This document shows positions 10,458 through 20,486 of a stretch of DNA of 27,854 nt, one piece after another. Every line of letters starts with the position of its first letter. The stretch's first letter is position 1. The stretch is from Astrocystis sublimbata (Eukaryota; Ascomycota; Sordariomycetes; Xylariales; Xylariaceae). The position numbers and the translations under genes are program-made. The DNA lies in the NCBI GenBank assembly GCA_022453515.1, contig JAJNNY010000133.1:1-27854 (forward strand), read 5' to 3'. Below the pieces are notes generated by a model. That model worked only from the letters and a program-made list of their open reading frames with translations, was not told where the DNA came from and ran no database searches.

Positions 10458-11663
10458 ATGTCTTCGTCACAGCAGGAAGACAAGTACGCTTTACATGCTG
10501 CTGCACGAGAGGGCAAAGGTGAGATGAATCTCATTGCCTGCCCAAGTTTCTTGAATCCCGCTGATAATGGTTACAGTGACCGTTGTTGAGTCATTACTGA
10601 ACGCATGTACACCCCTCATATCACAGGTCATCTCCTGCTGACTGACGGTTGACCATGTGTTATCACAGACCAACCCAAAACTGTCGCAACGCAAGGACGA
10701 CGATGGCCGTCTACCCATCCACTGGGCTGCGTCCTCAAATCAGCATGCCATACTGCTCTTACTCTCCCAGCAGAAGACCTTCGACCCCGATGTAGAGGTG
10801 AGCCTGCCATCGAGCAATACTAAGCCTTTGCAGGCAGACTGACAAGCCGTACTTTCGTAATCCAGGATGACATGGGCTGGACGCCGTTGATGATAGCAGC
10901 CAGTGTCAAAGACGGCGAGGCGATAGTCGACGTCTTACTACAAAGGGGCGCCGACGTGGATCAAAAAAGTACATACATACGCTATCCTCCCAGCATGAGC
11001 TTGTCTGACCACTATCCCTCCTTTTAGATGCGAATGGCCAGGTACGTCATCCTGTCCCAGGCTAGACCATCAGAAAATCGAAGAGACAGCTCATACAGAA
11101 TCCTACGGCAATAGAGCGCCCTGCACTTCGTCGCCTCCAAGAACAACCTCGAGGTAGCCCGCAAGCTCTTTGCGCACAAGCCGCCCGCCTCAAGCCGGGT
11201 GCGCGACAAGCGCGGCCAGTATCCTCTGCATAGAGCCGCCGCAGTTGGCTCTACGCCGATGGTCAAGCTGCTACTCGAACACCGTAGTCCGCTGAACGCG
11301 ACAGATGTTGCCGGCTACACGGCCTTGCATCACGCTGTCGCTGAAGGCCACGGTAAGTGAGCGTGATTTCTTATCGTTGAGATGGTATTCGAAGTCATTA
11401 GATCTCGGCGCTCATACTGTCACTCTCCTATCTAGGAGACACGGCTATCGAATTACTCAAGGCCGGCGCGGAAACAGACAAGAGAGACACGGATGGCTAT
11501 CTAGCTCTAGACCTCGCTCCTGACAAACAGGTTCGTCCCCAACTGCCATCTCCTATTTCTTTCTCTATACTACATGCTATGGGCATGCGTTGAGCTAAAT
11601 GGGAACTTGCAGGTTCGGAAGTACATTGAGCGAGCGGCTGAAAACGAGGGAATTGAACTGTAA
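10458..11663 (+). CDS. Ankyrin-repeat proteasome chaperone, Nas6/gankyrin (PSMD10) family
   Basis: Nas6/gankyrin binds the Rpt3 ATPase and helps assemble the 19S proteasome cap. I read eight exons: 10458-10518, 10577-10626, 10669-10797, 10866-10968, 11028-11041, 11115-11352, 11436-11530 and 11613-11663, giving 246 residues (yeast Nas6 has 228). Phases close across all seven introns. Ankyrin hallmarks are seen in series: ALHAAAREG, LPIHWAAS, GWTPLMIAAS, ALHFVASKNN, YPLHRAAAVG, YTALHHAVAEG and a final GYLALDLA. The acidic, partly hydrophobic C terminus (AENEGIEL) resembles that of Nas6. Exon 5 is only 14 nt. The end of exon 2 is the least certain boundary, because the model needs a 42-bp intron (10627-10668) with a GTCATC donor. 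The gene converges on TMF1, with 165 bp between stop codons. Confidence 0.88.
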
Positions 11664-11828
11664 GCGACCAGCCATGGGTCTTACCACACGACGCAAGTAT
11701 GCACGAGTCGACGAAATTATACAGGTAGATAAAGATTGAGCTGGTCCCATGGCCAAGGTCTTTCCGCGTGGTAGGTTCGAGAACCATCTTCGCTTTAATA
11801 TTAATTGCAAGTGGTAAACATCGCTGCG

Positions 11829-14507
11829 CTACTTAATAGTTCGCTCGACTAAATCTCTATACATGGCCTTGACGTCCTGTACGTCGGCGCGTAGCTCCTC
11901 TACCAGCTCACTCTTCTCCCCCAGCATTTCCAGCGTGGTTTGATACCTCTCATTAAGCTCGGCAACTTCACTCTCGAGTTCGGGCACTTTCTTTGCTGCT
12001 GCCTTGGTCGACTCTACCTCCTGGATGAGTGCAACGATCTCGGCGCGCGCCTCGTCTCGCTGACCCGAGATGCGCGTGAGGTCCTCCTTGGCAGCTATCT
12101 TTTCACTCTCCAGCCGGCGGATGGCCGCACTCATCCTCTCCACAATCTGCACCGACGGCCCTGCTGTCGTGGTGGAAACCGAGACCATGTCTTGGAGCAC
12201 GTTCTGGGGGGAAGCCGATCTTTCCATGCCTTCAAGTGGGTCATCTCGGTCCATGGCCTGGGGAGGAGTAGAATTGACGAAATCGAATCCACTGGCCATG
12301 GACGGTGTGGTTGCGGTAGGCAGCCCTGAAATTGCTGGGAGCAGTGGTGATCTGGCGGGAGGCTGGGCAGATGGACGCCTGACCATAGATGCTCGATCAC
12401 TTGGACTCGGCTCGCCGTTGCTAGAAGGGGCCGAGGTCTTGCGAAATCGGTTTGAATAGCTCTGTAATCCAAGAAAGTTATCACCGCTGAATGTACGCTG
12501 TGTTGCCGTGAGTAAAGGTGAATCTGGACGGCCGCGGTCGCGGAAGGCAGTCGTCGGGACGTCGTCTAGCCAATTCCGTCGATCCTGATCCGTGCGTTCA
12601 TTTTTATCGCTCCTAAGCAATACCTGAGCTTTTTCAAGCTCGGTTTTAGTCTCTGAAAGAGCCGCCTCGGCTGCCTCTGCCCGCTTCTTGAGTGCGTCAA
12701 GTTCTGACTGGTACGATTTGAGGTCGCGTTGGACAGTAGGAAGCTGTCTTTGCATTTCCTCCAATTCTTCTTCTTGACGCTTAGCACGAGTGGCCTGGCC
12801 ACGAGTCAGTCCCTGCCTTTGCGAGGAAAGTGATAACTAGAGAGGGAAACTTACCACCTCGCGTGCTTTTCTTCTCATCTCTGACTCCCGACGAAGTGCT
12901 TCATCTCTCTCTTTCTCTAGGTTGGTAGCTCGAGCCTCAAGAGATGCTTCCATACCTTGCCAGTTCTCGCTCGCCACCGAGTATTGTGTTTGAAGCGTCT
13001 CAATCTGTCTGAGTAACTTGACCTGAGCATCTCCCACAGCACCAGATGAGGCCTCTTCGGCCCTGGCTCTCATGGCCTCCAGTTTGCTCTCCAGGACCTG
13101 CACTTCGCCTTTGAGTTCGAGTTCCATAACGCGGGCACGTTCTGATGCTCTGTCGGCCTTTTCTCGAGCCTCTGCGACCTGTATCTTGGCGCGATCGGCT
13201 CCCAGACCCTTCTCGACTTCAAGCGCGGCGACCGTGTCTTCGAGTTCCTTGACTCGCTTCCGCTCTGCTTCTCGCTGGGAACCCTCTGCCTTGGCCGTTA
13301 GTGCATCGGCCTTGTCTGATTCTTCCTGGAGCCGGGATTCAAGCTCCATGATGGACCGGCTCTTGTCCTCATTTTCGCGGTTCAGCCTGTCCAACTCCCT
13401 CTTCGACTGGCTGAGGAGCTCGTGTGTTTCTTCCGTGGTCTTCTCCCATTCGGTGGTTTCATCGAGTCGCCTGCGTAGGTCGCCGAGTTCCCTCTCCGTC
13501 TTCTGGCGCCACGCCTTCTGTTCGTTGATCTCCTTTTCGTTGGCGACGTGCTGAGCTCTCAGCTTCTTGATGATGTTGCGGTGCTTCTGCTCTGTAGAGG
13601 CCAAGTTCTGGCCCTCCAACATCAGTTGGGCGATTTGGCCATCCTTCTCGGCGATCTTCTTGTCCGAGCTGCCAGAGGGGGCGTTCGTGGCAGCAGCTCT
13701 TGCATGGTCACTTGCTTCCCGGGCAAGATATTGCAACCTTGTTTGGAGAGCATCCACCCGCTCTGTCTGGCTATGCAGCTCTTCCTGGTGCTGAACCTGT
13801 ATTTCCTCCAGAGTCTGTTCTAGAAGAGTGATGCGCTCGTTGTATATGCTCGATGATTCCGTATCCTCTGCCTTATCACCCGTTGTACTCTGTGTCGCAT
13901 CCGCTGTCGTAGTCTGTGCCTCGGCATCGGGTACAAGCTCTTGTTTGGTATCTGGTTGGGATTCTGCAGACTCTGGCTGTGGAGAGGGTTGAGGGCTAGA
14001 TGTAGCGGCTGCTTGATCATCGGCTGTAGGCGTAGGGTTGTTGTCAGAGTCATCTATCGGGGACGCGGTGATGACAGGGGCCACTGCCTCTTCCGCAGAC
14101 AAGCTTGGTCTAGGACTCGCTGCTTGGGCGGTACTGGAGGTAGGTGGTGGCCGGGGACCGTCGGAGCTTGGGCGCGGGCTGGAGGTGGTGGAGGCGACAT
14201 CGATACTCTGGCGGGTGGCGGAGGAAGAGGCGGCAGCGGCAGCGGCGGCGGAGTTTCGTGAAGCGACAGCGCGGGCAAGGCGTTCCTGCAGTCGGTCATT
14301 GGCAGACTTGGACGGAGTAGCAGAACGTGTGGGTGGTGTAGGCGGCGCGGGCGCAGTGGTGGGTGCGCCGGCTTGGGTGGGCGGGTTTGTGGAGAGGGGC
14401 TTGGAGCCGTCCTCTTCGGCTAGGATATTATCGAGGCGGGCCTCGACACCGGCGACGGCCTGCGAGAGGAAGGAACCCCATCTGGAGGACTTCGGAGGTG
14501 CACTCAT
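11829..14507 (-). CDS. TMF1/Sgm1-like Golgi coiled-coil protein (TATA element modulatory factor family)
   Basis: Proteins of this family are golgins that tether vesicles at the Golgi; human TMF1 also binds Rab6, and Sgm1 is the yeast relative. Two exons, 14507-12855 and 12794-11829, flank a 60-bp intron and give 872 residues. The N terminus (MSAPPKSSRWGSFLSQAVAG) is the short amphipathic start typical of fungal members. Residues about 35-210 are Pro/Ser/Ala/Thr-rich and probably disordered. Residues about 220-625 are heptad-rich coiled coil (Glu/Lys/Arg/Leu). A Ser/Pro-rich linker covers about 635-760. Residues 766-872 match the conserved C-terminal TMF domain (PF12325 in Pfam). No membrane segment is seen. 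The start is supported by the canonical N terminus. Family confidence is high; Golgi location is inferred from the family. Confidence 0.9.
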
Positions 14508-14696
14508 GATGGGGTATTCAAGGCGAGACGGAGGCTAGGAGGGCAGGGAACTAGATGTTGCGAGGGTACGTCGGCGCATCGCATGAATCAGGACGGTTCA
14601 GCATGCGGGCATATCCACACCGAGAGTCGGACGGCCTTGGAGGTTGTACAGGACAGCTCAGCGTGGTTGTGAGGAATCGTCGATTCGAAGGACAGG

Positions 14697-14791
14697 CTGG
14701 CGAGAGAGAGAGAGAGAGAAGTGTGAGATAAGCAAAGCACCAGGCAGAAGAACTATGGCGCACCGAGGAAGTCTACGGATTCGACACTCAC
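14697..14791 (-). other. Putative 5'UTR intron of TMF1
   Basis: On the minus strand a GTGAGT donor at 14791 and a pyrimidine-tract/CCAG acceptor ending at 14697 outline a 95-bp leader intron. The (GA)9 repeat on the plus strand supplies the pyrimidine tract. No transcript evidence is available. Confidence 0.35.
14702..14719 (+). repeat. (GA)9 microsatellite
   Basis: Nine GA units form the mirror of the (TC)9 tract at 3005-3022. The tract lies in the TMF1 leader region. Confidence 0.9.
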
Positions 14792-15990
14792 CACCATCGC
14801 GGGTGGCATGGGCATGCAACAACGGGACTGTGATGTGATGACTGCTCCAAGGTTGGTTGGATGGATGGTATGTTGAGATATAGTTGTAACTCGGAACTCA
14901 TTCGGATTCTCTTCGCGGTTGTTTGGAAGATCTAGCCCGTGTGGCCTTAAGCTGGCTAGCAGGTACTTTGGTATACCTTATGCTAAATTCGGAGTCTATT
15001 TATGGCACGTAGGTGCTTGGAGGTACCTACCTAGGCCCCGCTAGGTACTTACCTTCCACCGAGGCACTCCACTGACTCCAGCCGTGCCAGGTCTCGCCTA
15101 CCTTACACCTTGGGCAGTTGGAAGTACCTCTTAAGTAATGCACCATCACCTGTAGGAGGTATGCTAGCTGAATCAGCCCCATCCCCCATCCCCAACATGT
15201 CCGTTTTACGAGACTGGAAACTCCATGTTTCAACTTGGAGGCTGTATGCAAACAACCACACAATCGTGACGTCGTTCCCGTATTACAACTGATCAAACTC
15301 AGACAGATGAACCCATACAATCGGGACCTCTTTCTCATGTAAATTACCTCGGCCATCATGATCCCAGGGCTACTTACTAGCGAGCTAGGTAGCTTAGCTC
15401 CCAACCGCCAACCTTATCCAGCCGCAAACCCACCTGCTCCATCAATTACCACCAGCTCTCCTACCTTATCGTAAGCTCCCTGCTGTCTTACCTCACTGCA
15501 CGCAGCGATCCACCGAGAGACACACGGCCTCAGCCACTCGAGCACTTCAGGCCCTAGTTACCTAAAGGACTCGCCCGTTTGCTATGCTAGCTAGGCCTGG
15601 CTGAACCGGCTGAAATTCGTGGCTGGCGAGCCTGGGTTGCCGTCCGTACTACCATTTGTGCCAGTTGCACACCGAAAGTAATAAGTAAAAGACCCTTCTT
15701 GTTAAGCATGCAGCGTGAATTACATTTACATTAATATACCTACCCAGTATTACGTAGGGAGGTTACTATGTGAGCTCTGCCAGTTGTAGGTGAAGTAGGT
15801 AGTGAATGTACTACTAATACGAAGACTTTGTCCCAAACAGCCAAGGCTCTTCCAACGTCCAAGGTCCTGCAGGTTCCTTGCTTATCACCGTTGTTCTAAC
15901 AAAATCAAGTACAAGTACTTGCTTGCGCATGCATTCTCACCACTTTCAGACATACAAAGCTTCAAGTTTGCACATGCAGAAGCACCAGCC

Positions 15991-17493
15991 ATGTCAATCC
16001 TCAGTTTTCCCTACCATGAGCCCCGTGTCGGCTTTTGGGGCAAGAAGACCGTCACCCTCAACTTCTGTGAAGAGGTTTGCCATCCTGAACTTGCCGGCGC
16101 ATCGTGACCCATATATACATATATGCTGACACCCGCTTCCGCTTCCAGGACTATGTGATGAGCTACTATTGTGCCGAAGTCTGCAATGTAAGCCGTGCCT
16201 CTCGGTTCTGTTCTCTCTTGCCCTTCGTCCGTTCTTGTTTCTCTTGGCACCATCGCTTCGTCCGTCTGTCTCACTCTGCCTCTCACTAACTCTGAACCGC
16301 CTCGACTTACCTAGACTGTCACCAATATTCTGTTTCTATGGCTCGGTGCCCGAGGGATCAAAGCCTGCCTCAAATATGGCCATCCAGCTATCTTCCTCGT
16401 CACCTTCATCGGCTACATCATCGTTGGTCTCGGGTCGACCTTGTTTCATGCAACGCTCAAGTGTATGTCAGCCTGCCGATTGACTGACTGATGTTAAATT
16501 ATCTTGCACTGACTTTCCTTTCCTTAGATCCGATGCAACTTGTTGACGAGCTTGCTATGATCTATACAACTTGTTTCATGGCGCATGCTACATTTGCATA
16601 TGCACGTTCTGCTCCCTTCTCGATTGCTCTTGGCGCCGGCCTTGTTGGCTTGGCCTACTTCATCACGGTTAGCACGCCAGGGACAATGTTGCGATACTGG
16701 GTGTTTGTGCTCAACTAACATACACATTACCATTAGGCTCGATACTATGAAACGAAAGATCCCCAGTTCCGTGAGTCATTTTCGTAGTCAAGTTTGATTG
16801 GTTTCCAGAAACACAACTAATGATGTCTTTCTCAAAGACCAAGATGCGTATGCTCTGCTTACAGCTACCGTTGTCTTCTCAAACATATACATCATGGAGA
16901 GAACTCTGCGGCCGGCTCTGAAGGCTCGCGAGAAGAAGCGATCGCCCACCTCCCAGGTGCCGAGCACTCGAGAATCGCTTTCCCAGATGTGGATCATGGT
17001 TGCCACAGGTGAGAGACATCGCAGGCGCTTTGCTGTCCACATTGGACGGTTAGAATGCTAATTGTCATCTCGTAGGTCTGAGCGTCTTTCTGGGTGGCTT
17101 TCTCGTTTGGAGTCTAGACAATTGGTATTGTGACACAATACGTGGTTGGCGGCATCAGATCCAATTACCTTGGGCTGTTGTCCTGGAAGGCCATGCCTGG
17201 TGGCACCTCATGACTGGAATAGGCGCATATTATTAGTACGTCTCCCTCACATGAGACTTCTATCTCGATTCCTATCCCGATTCTCTTGGGAAGCCTACAA
17301 ACAGATTGAGAATCACGTTGGTAGTGTAAGTAAGCTAACATTTTACAGCATTGTGTGGCGTATCTGGATACAACGATGCCTAGACGGTGATGAAGACAAG
17401 TTCCGTCTGTACTGGCCGTCTGTGTTCCACCTACCTGAGGTCATGTCCGTCAATGACTTGCCATCAGCACGAGAAAACACCAAGCGTCAGTAG
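15991..17493 (+). CDS. Alkaline ceramidase (Ypc1/Ydc1/ACER family)
   Basis: This is an integral membrane hydrolase of the ER/Golgi that splits ceramide, phytoceramide or dihydroceramide into a sphingoid base and a fatty acid. I read eight exons: 15991-16074, 16149-16187, 16315-16462, 16528-16667, 16737-16770, 16838-17008, 17076-17235 and 17349-17493, giving 306 residues, the usual family length. The N-terminal GFWGKKTVTLNFCEEDY block is typical. Active-site residues by comparison with human ACER3 are Ser82 and His86 (GSTLFHATLK), Asp97 (MQLVDEL), and His245 and His249 (GHAWWH). Three His bind zinc, and the spacing Ser-4-His-11-Asp agrees with ACER3 Ser77/His81/Asp92. Several hydrophobic membrane segments are evident (for example about 44-57, 66-84, 124-138 and 206-219). 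A 39-nt exon and a 34-nt exon are both needed to keep the frame. Confidence 0.93.
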
Positions 17494-17731
17494 TCTATGA
17501 TAGGTAAGGTCAATGCCGTCGTCATTTTGCCATCACGCCCATCGCACCTCGGATGAATCAGGGAGCGAATGCCTATGTCGCACACGTTCTCAATCTCTTC
17601 ATCTCTGAACTCCCACGGCCCTCGGTTTGGCAGGTTTTGCCAATTGTGTGCGGTATACAAGGGCCATGGAGATCCAAATAAAGGGCAACTTGCTTCTGAA
17701 GTTGAAGACAGCACTGGCAATAACGGGGTAG

Positions 17732-18470
17732 ATCTTGAACTCCATCTTGAATTCCCGGTTGAAATACGAACACTCAACGTATAGGCGACTTTGCCGAATG
17801 CTCAGTCATGATGTTAATATGAGTATTCAGTGGAATCGAAGACGGCTTTAATGTGTAACGGGACGATGATAATTACCGTGGAAGCAATGTCTGATATTGC
17901 GATAGCTGGAGGCAAAATCCAGTAACGGACTGTACTTGATTAAAACAACATCAAGGATTCGCCGGTCGTCGCCGGTCCAACTACTCACCAATGACCACAG
18001 CTTGTTCTTATTCACCAACAATTAGGTACCATGTCAATGTGAATGTTTCGATTGGAACACCTGCCTCCCGACGCGACCATTTCAGGCATGTTGGTGCGAC
18101 GTCGGGCTTTTGATTCGTGTTGTTATCCAACCCTGGGCACATCCAAAGCCGACAACAGCAAAGCAGCATGGATATTGACTTCTGTCTGTGAGCCTCCGTC
18201 GTTTCATATTTGGCATCCAAATGAGGCAGAAAGCATTACGTAGTAATGGTAATTACTACTTACTAGTATCCGACTCATGATCACCTAGGTAACCTCTAGC
18301 TTAAGTATTATGCAGTACCACCAACACCAAGAAGTCCGGAGCTGCAGGTGGGCTGGCCACTAGATAATGTCTTCAGGCGGATAACAAAAGAAGTGTTGCC
18401 TGCGTAGTTCCCCTCTGCTGGGGCCACTGAAGCAAGTACAACATTCATCCTGAATCTCACCTACCCAACA
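17732..18470 (+). other. Intergenic, no gene seen
   Basis: This is the first unique sequence beyond the palindrome. It follows the ceramidase stop codon and its likely 3' UTR. Only short frames of 70 codons or fewer without recognisable content are present. A TACTTACTAG/ACCTAGGTAACC stretch at about 18255-18295 belongs to the scattered TAGGTA motif family. Confidence 0.5.
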
Positions 18471-18620
18471 ATGTCTCTAGCTGCAATTCGGACTCAATTC
18501 TTCCCCCCTCGAAATGGTGCGCCACCTACGGAGGCCAACTTACCCCGTCAACATGGCAAGGTGTTCATTGTGACAGGCGGCTCAGTCGGTCTAGGTTGTG
18601 AATCAACTATACTCCACTTC
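18471..18620 (+). pseudogene. N-terminal fragment of a short-chain dehydrogenase (SDR)
   Basis: An ATG in good context (ACAATG) opens a frame whose first 42 residues look like the start of a fungal SDR: a short leader, then HGKVFIVTGGSVGLG, which is the first beta strand and the TGxxxGxG nucleotide-binding motif. After about codon 42 the similarity fades and the frame continues without NAG, YxxxK or other SDR landmarks to a stop at 18696-18698. It looks like a decayed or deleted SDR gene. An alternative is that exon 1 ends at 18594 and is spliced to 18828, which is in frame but would give a 126-residue protein lacking the catalytic core. Confidence 0.6.
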
Positions 18621-18827
18621 CAAAGCCGCCGCTTGGTTCATGGCATCCGAATTTGCCCGGCGACAATCTACTTTACTACTTTTTTCGACCCATCCTGAGA
18701 GACCCTGTTCGTCAGTAATTATATCAATTTTATAGCTCCGGTTACCTCACCACCCGATACAGGACTTCACATCATCGTGGGGCCCTTTTTCCTATTCAAA
18801 AGCTGATCCGGTTCATGTCGTAATTAG

Positions 18828-19084
18828 ATGGCGCTTTAACCTATCTCTGGATAGCATTTTCCGAATCGGGGACTGCCGAAGGGGCACAAGCCGGAGCATA
18901 TGCGATATGTGATGGAAGATGGTATCCGGGCCAACGGAGTGATCTTGGGAAGCCAACTCGTATGCTCCTGTCCATCGCCTTCGTACGGGTTTTTGGCTTT
19001 GGGGCATCAAATGCAAATCTAATGATGCTTCCATACGATACTAATATCAAATTGGACAGTACCGGTGTTGAGGACCCCCGCTGA
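18828..19084 (+). pseudogene. Orphan 3' exon of an unidentified protein
   Basis: Following a TTAG acceptor-like site, an 85-codon frame with protein-like composition runs to TGA at 19082-19084. It contains blocks such as GAYAICDGRWYPGQ and LLSIAFVRVFGFGASNANL. I do not recognise the family. Upstream in the same frame there is a stop just before the acceptor, and there is no in-frame start codon at the 5' end of the exon. It could be the tail of the SDR remnant at 18471, since the phases match across an 18595-18827 intron, or a fragment of an unrelated gene. Not catalytically interpretable. Confidence 0.35.
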
Positions 19085-19499
19085 AGGAGGCTCTGACAGA
19101 GCAAGTGAACTGTTTGATTGGTGTGAAACAAGGGTCCGGGCATTTGTCTAATAAGTCGGGGGCCGATTTGAAGTCATGTATACTATTTGAACTCAAAGCT
19201 ACTTCGTACCGCAACCTAGCAGGGCGGAAGATGTCTCCAGAAAGTAATAATTAAGATTCAGTACATGGTGCCGTATTTTAACTATCACTTGGCCTTGGAG
19301 ACTCAGCTTCTCATAAGAACAAGGACTACCGGCATCTTCGTGAAAGATACGGCCCAGTTTTGAGCATAATTCCAACAGAAGCCCACATCGACGACTCATG
19401 GTTACAAACACGAACCCTAACTATACTTTCTTGCATGAAGCTAATGTTGTCCAAGACTACCTAGGTATTGACTATCAAGGTTCCAAACAAAACAAGGGC
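19085..19499 (+). other. Intergenic, no gene seen
   Basis: This lies between the orphan exon and the SDR stop codon. It is moderately AT-rich with no supported frame, and its right part is probably the SDR 3' UTR. Confidence 0.5.
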
Positions 19500-20486
19500 T
19501 TAAGAAAGGCTCAAAGTCTTCAAGGTCAGCTCCCAAAGCTTATTTTCTTTGGTTTCGTCATAAGCATAGTCCTTTACACCCTTGACACCAGGGACAAGCG
19601 GTTGCGGTGCCGCGACTTGGCAATCCTCCAAGTACTTTCCACCTTTCCCTTCCCATTCCTTCCCAACAGCCGCCAAAACCGTCGTAGCGGCGCCCTGCTC
19701 TGGGCTCTTCATGAAATTCAGAATACTAGGGTCCGCGGCCCACTTGTCGGTAACCTCCTTTGAGAAATGCTTCTGCAGGTTTGTAGCAATGCCGCCTGGC
19801 ATCAAGCTAGTCGCGTGAATGCCATTGGGGCCGAAGTTCCTGTCGACATAGTTTGCCATGTATATTTGAGCTAGTTTGCTCTGCCCGTAAGCCGTACTAG
19901 CTCCATAGTGTTGCTTTAGCTGGAAGTCGTCAAAGATGATTTCGGACGCGTGGTGACCTGAACTCGCGACGTTGACGAGCCGCGAACTTGATCCCGCTGT
20001 GTTGACACCTTCCAGCATAGCATCTTTGAGTAACCAGAATAGAAGAAAGTGCCCCAGATAGTTGGTGGCGAGCTGCATTTCAAAGCCCTCGGCAGTCTCC
20101 TCGCGCGTAGGGATATACATGACTCCAGCGTTACAAATAAGAACGTTGAGCTTGGAAGCTTTCTTCAAGAATGCCTCCGCACAAGCCTTGACCGAATCTA
20201 GCTTGCTGGTGTCAAGCTCGAGCATCTCGACGCGGCCCGGCTCCAGGAAAGCTTCGCATGCTGCTTGTCCTTTCTTCAAGTCTCGCGCAGTGAGGAAGAC
20301 CTTGGCACCTGTTGCAGCGATGGCGCGTCCAGTTTCAATGCCGATTCCTGAGGATACGCCAGTGATGAGGAACACTCGGTCCCGTAAAGCACCTTCAAGA
20401 CCCTCGTCCTTAATGATTTGAAGGGCCGTTGGACGGGCATCGCCAGGACCAGCGGTCTTGACGTGAGACTCAGCGTAACGGGACAT
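19500..20486 (-). CDS. Short-chain dehydrogenase/reductase (retinol dehydrogenase/WWOX-like)
   Basis: This is a single-exon, 328-residue, soluble NAD(P)-dependent oxidoreductase with the classical SDR fold. The cofactor motif TGVSSGIG is at 42-49. Arg68 after the second strand suggests an NADP(H) preference. The NAG motif is at 119-121, followed by Asn142, a Ser at 175/176, and Tyr200-x-x-x-Lys204, so the catalytic tetrad is complete; PGG at 230-232 follows. The 36-residue N-terminal extension before the fold is usual for fungal members, and there is no signal peptide or membrane anchor. The ATG at 20486 has A at -3. The substrate cannot be told from sequence. The neighbouring SDR fragment at 18471 differs in its N terminus and is not a tandem copy. 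There is no surrounding biosynthetic cluster. Confidence 0.93.
   Translation of the reverse strand: MSRYAESHVKTAGPGDARPTALQIIKDEGLEGALRDRVFLITGVSSGIGIETGRAIAATGAKVFLTARDLKKGQAACEAFLEPGRVEMLELDTSKLDSVKACAEAFLKKASKLNVLICNAGVMYIPTREETAEGFEMQLATNYLGHFLLFWLLKDAMLEGVNTAGSSSRLVNVASSGHHASEIIFDDFQLKQHYGASTAYGQSKLAQIYMANYVDRNFGPNGIHATSLMPGGIATNLQKHFSKEVTDKWAADPSILNFMKSPEQGAATTVLAAVGKEWEGKGGKYLEDCQVAAPQPLVPGVKGVKDYAYDETKENKLWELTLKTLSLS

Larger units (their letters stand above)
14508..15990. promoter_or_regulatory. Divergent TMF1/ceramidase intergenic region
   Basis: This 1.48-kb region lies between head-to-head genes and should hold both promoters. It carries a (GA)9 run at 14702-14719, a possible TMF1 leader intron at 14697-14791 (minus strand), and TACCTAGG-type motifs near 15020-15050 and 15735-15800. 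Reading frames of 60-125 codons on both strands have no recognisable content. Confidence 0.6.
8862..17731. repeat. Right arm of giant inverted repeat
   Basis: This is the reverse complement of 1-8850 and continues without a visible break into unique sequence at 17732. Where the arms differ, this copy keeps every coding frame open. It is the better representation of the locus and is probably the original template of the duplication. Confidence 0.97.

Noticed and set aside
1..17731. Large transposon or Starship-like element with terminal inverted repeats
   Set aside because: The arms consist of ordinary single-copy housekeeping genes with introns. There is no transposase, captain recombinase or target-site duplication, and the two arms meet at an 11-nt centre.
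18841..19143. 100-codon minus-strand frame
   Set aside because: It is antisense to the orphan exon, has no recognisable motifs, and its plus-strand counterpart has more protein-like composition.
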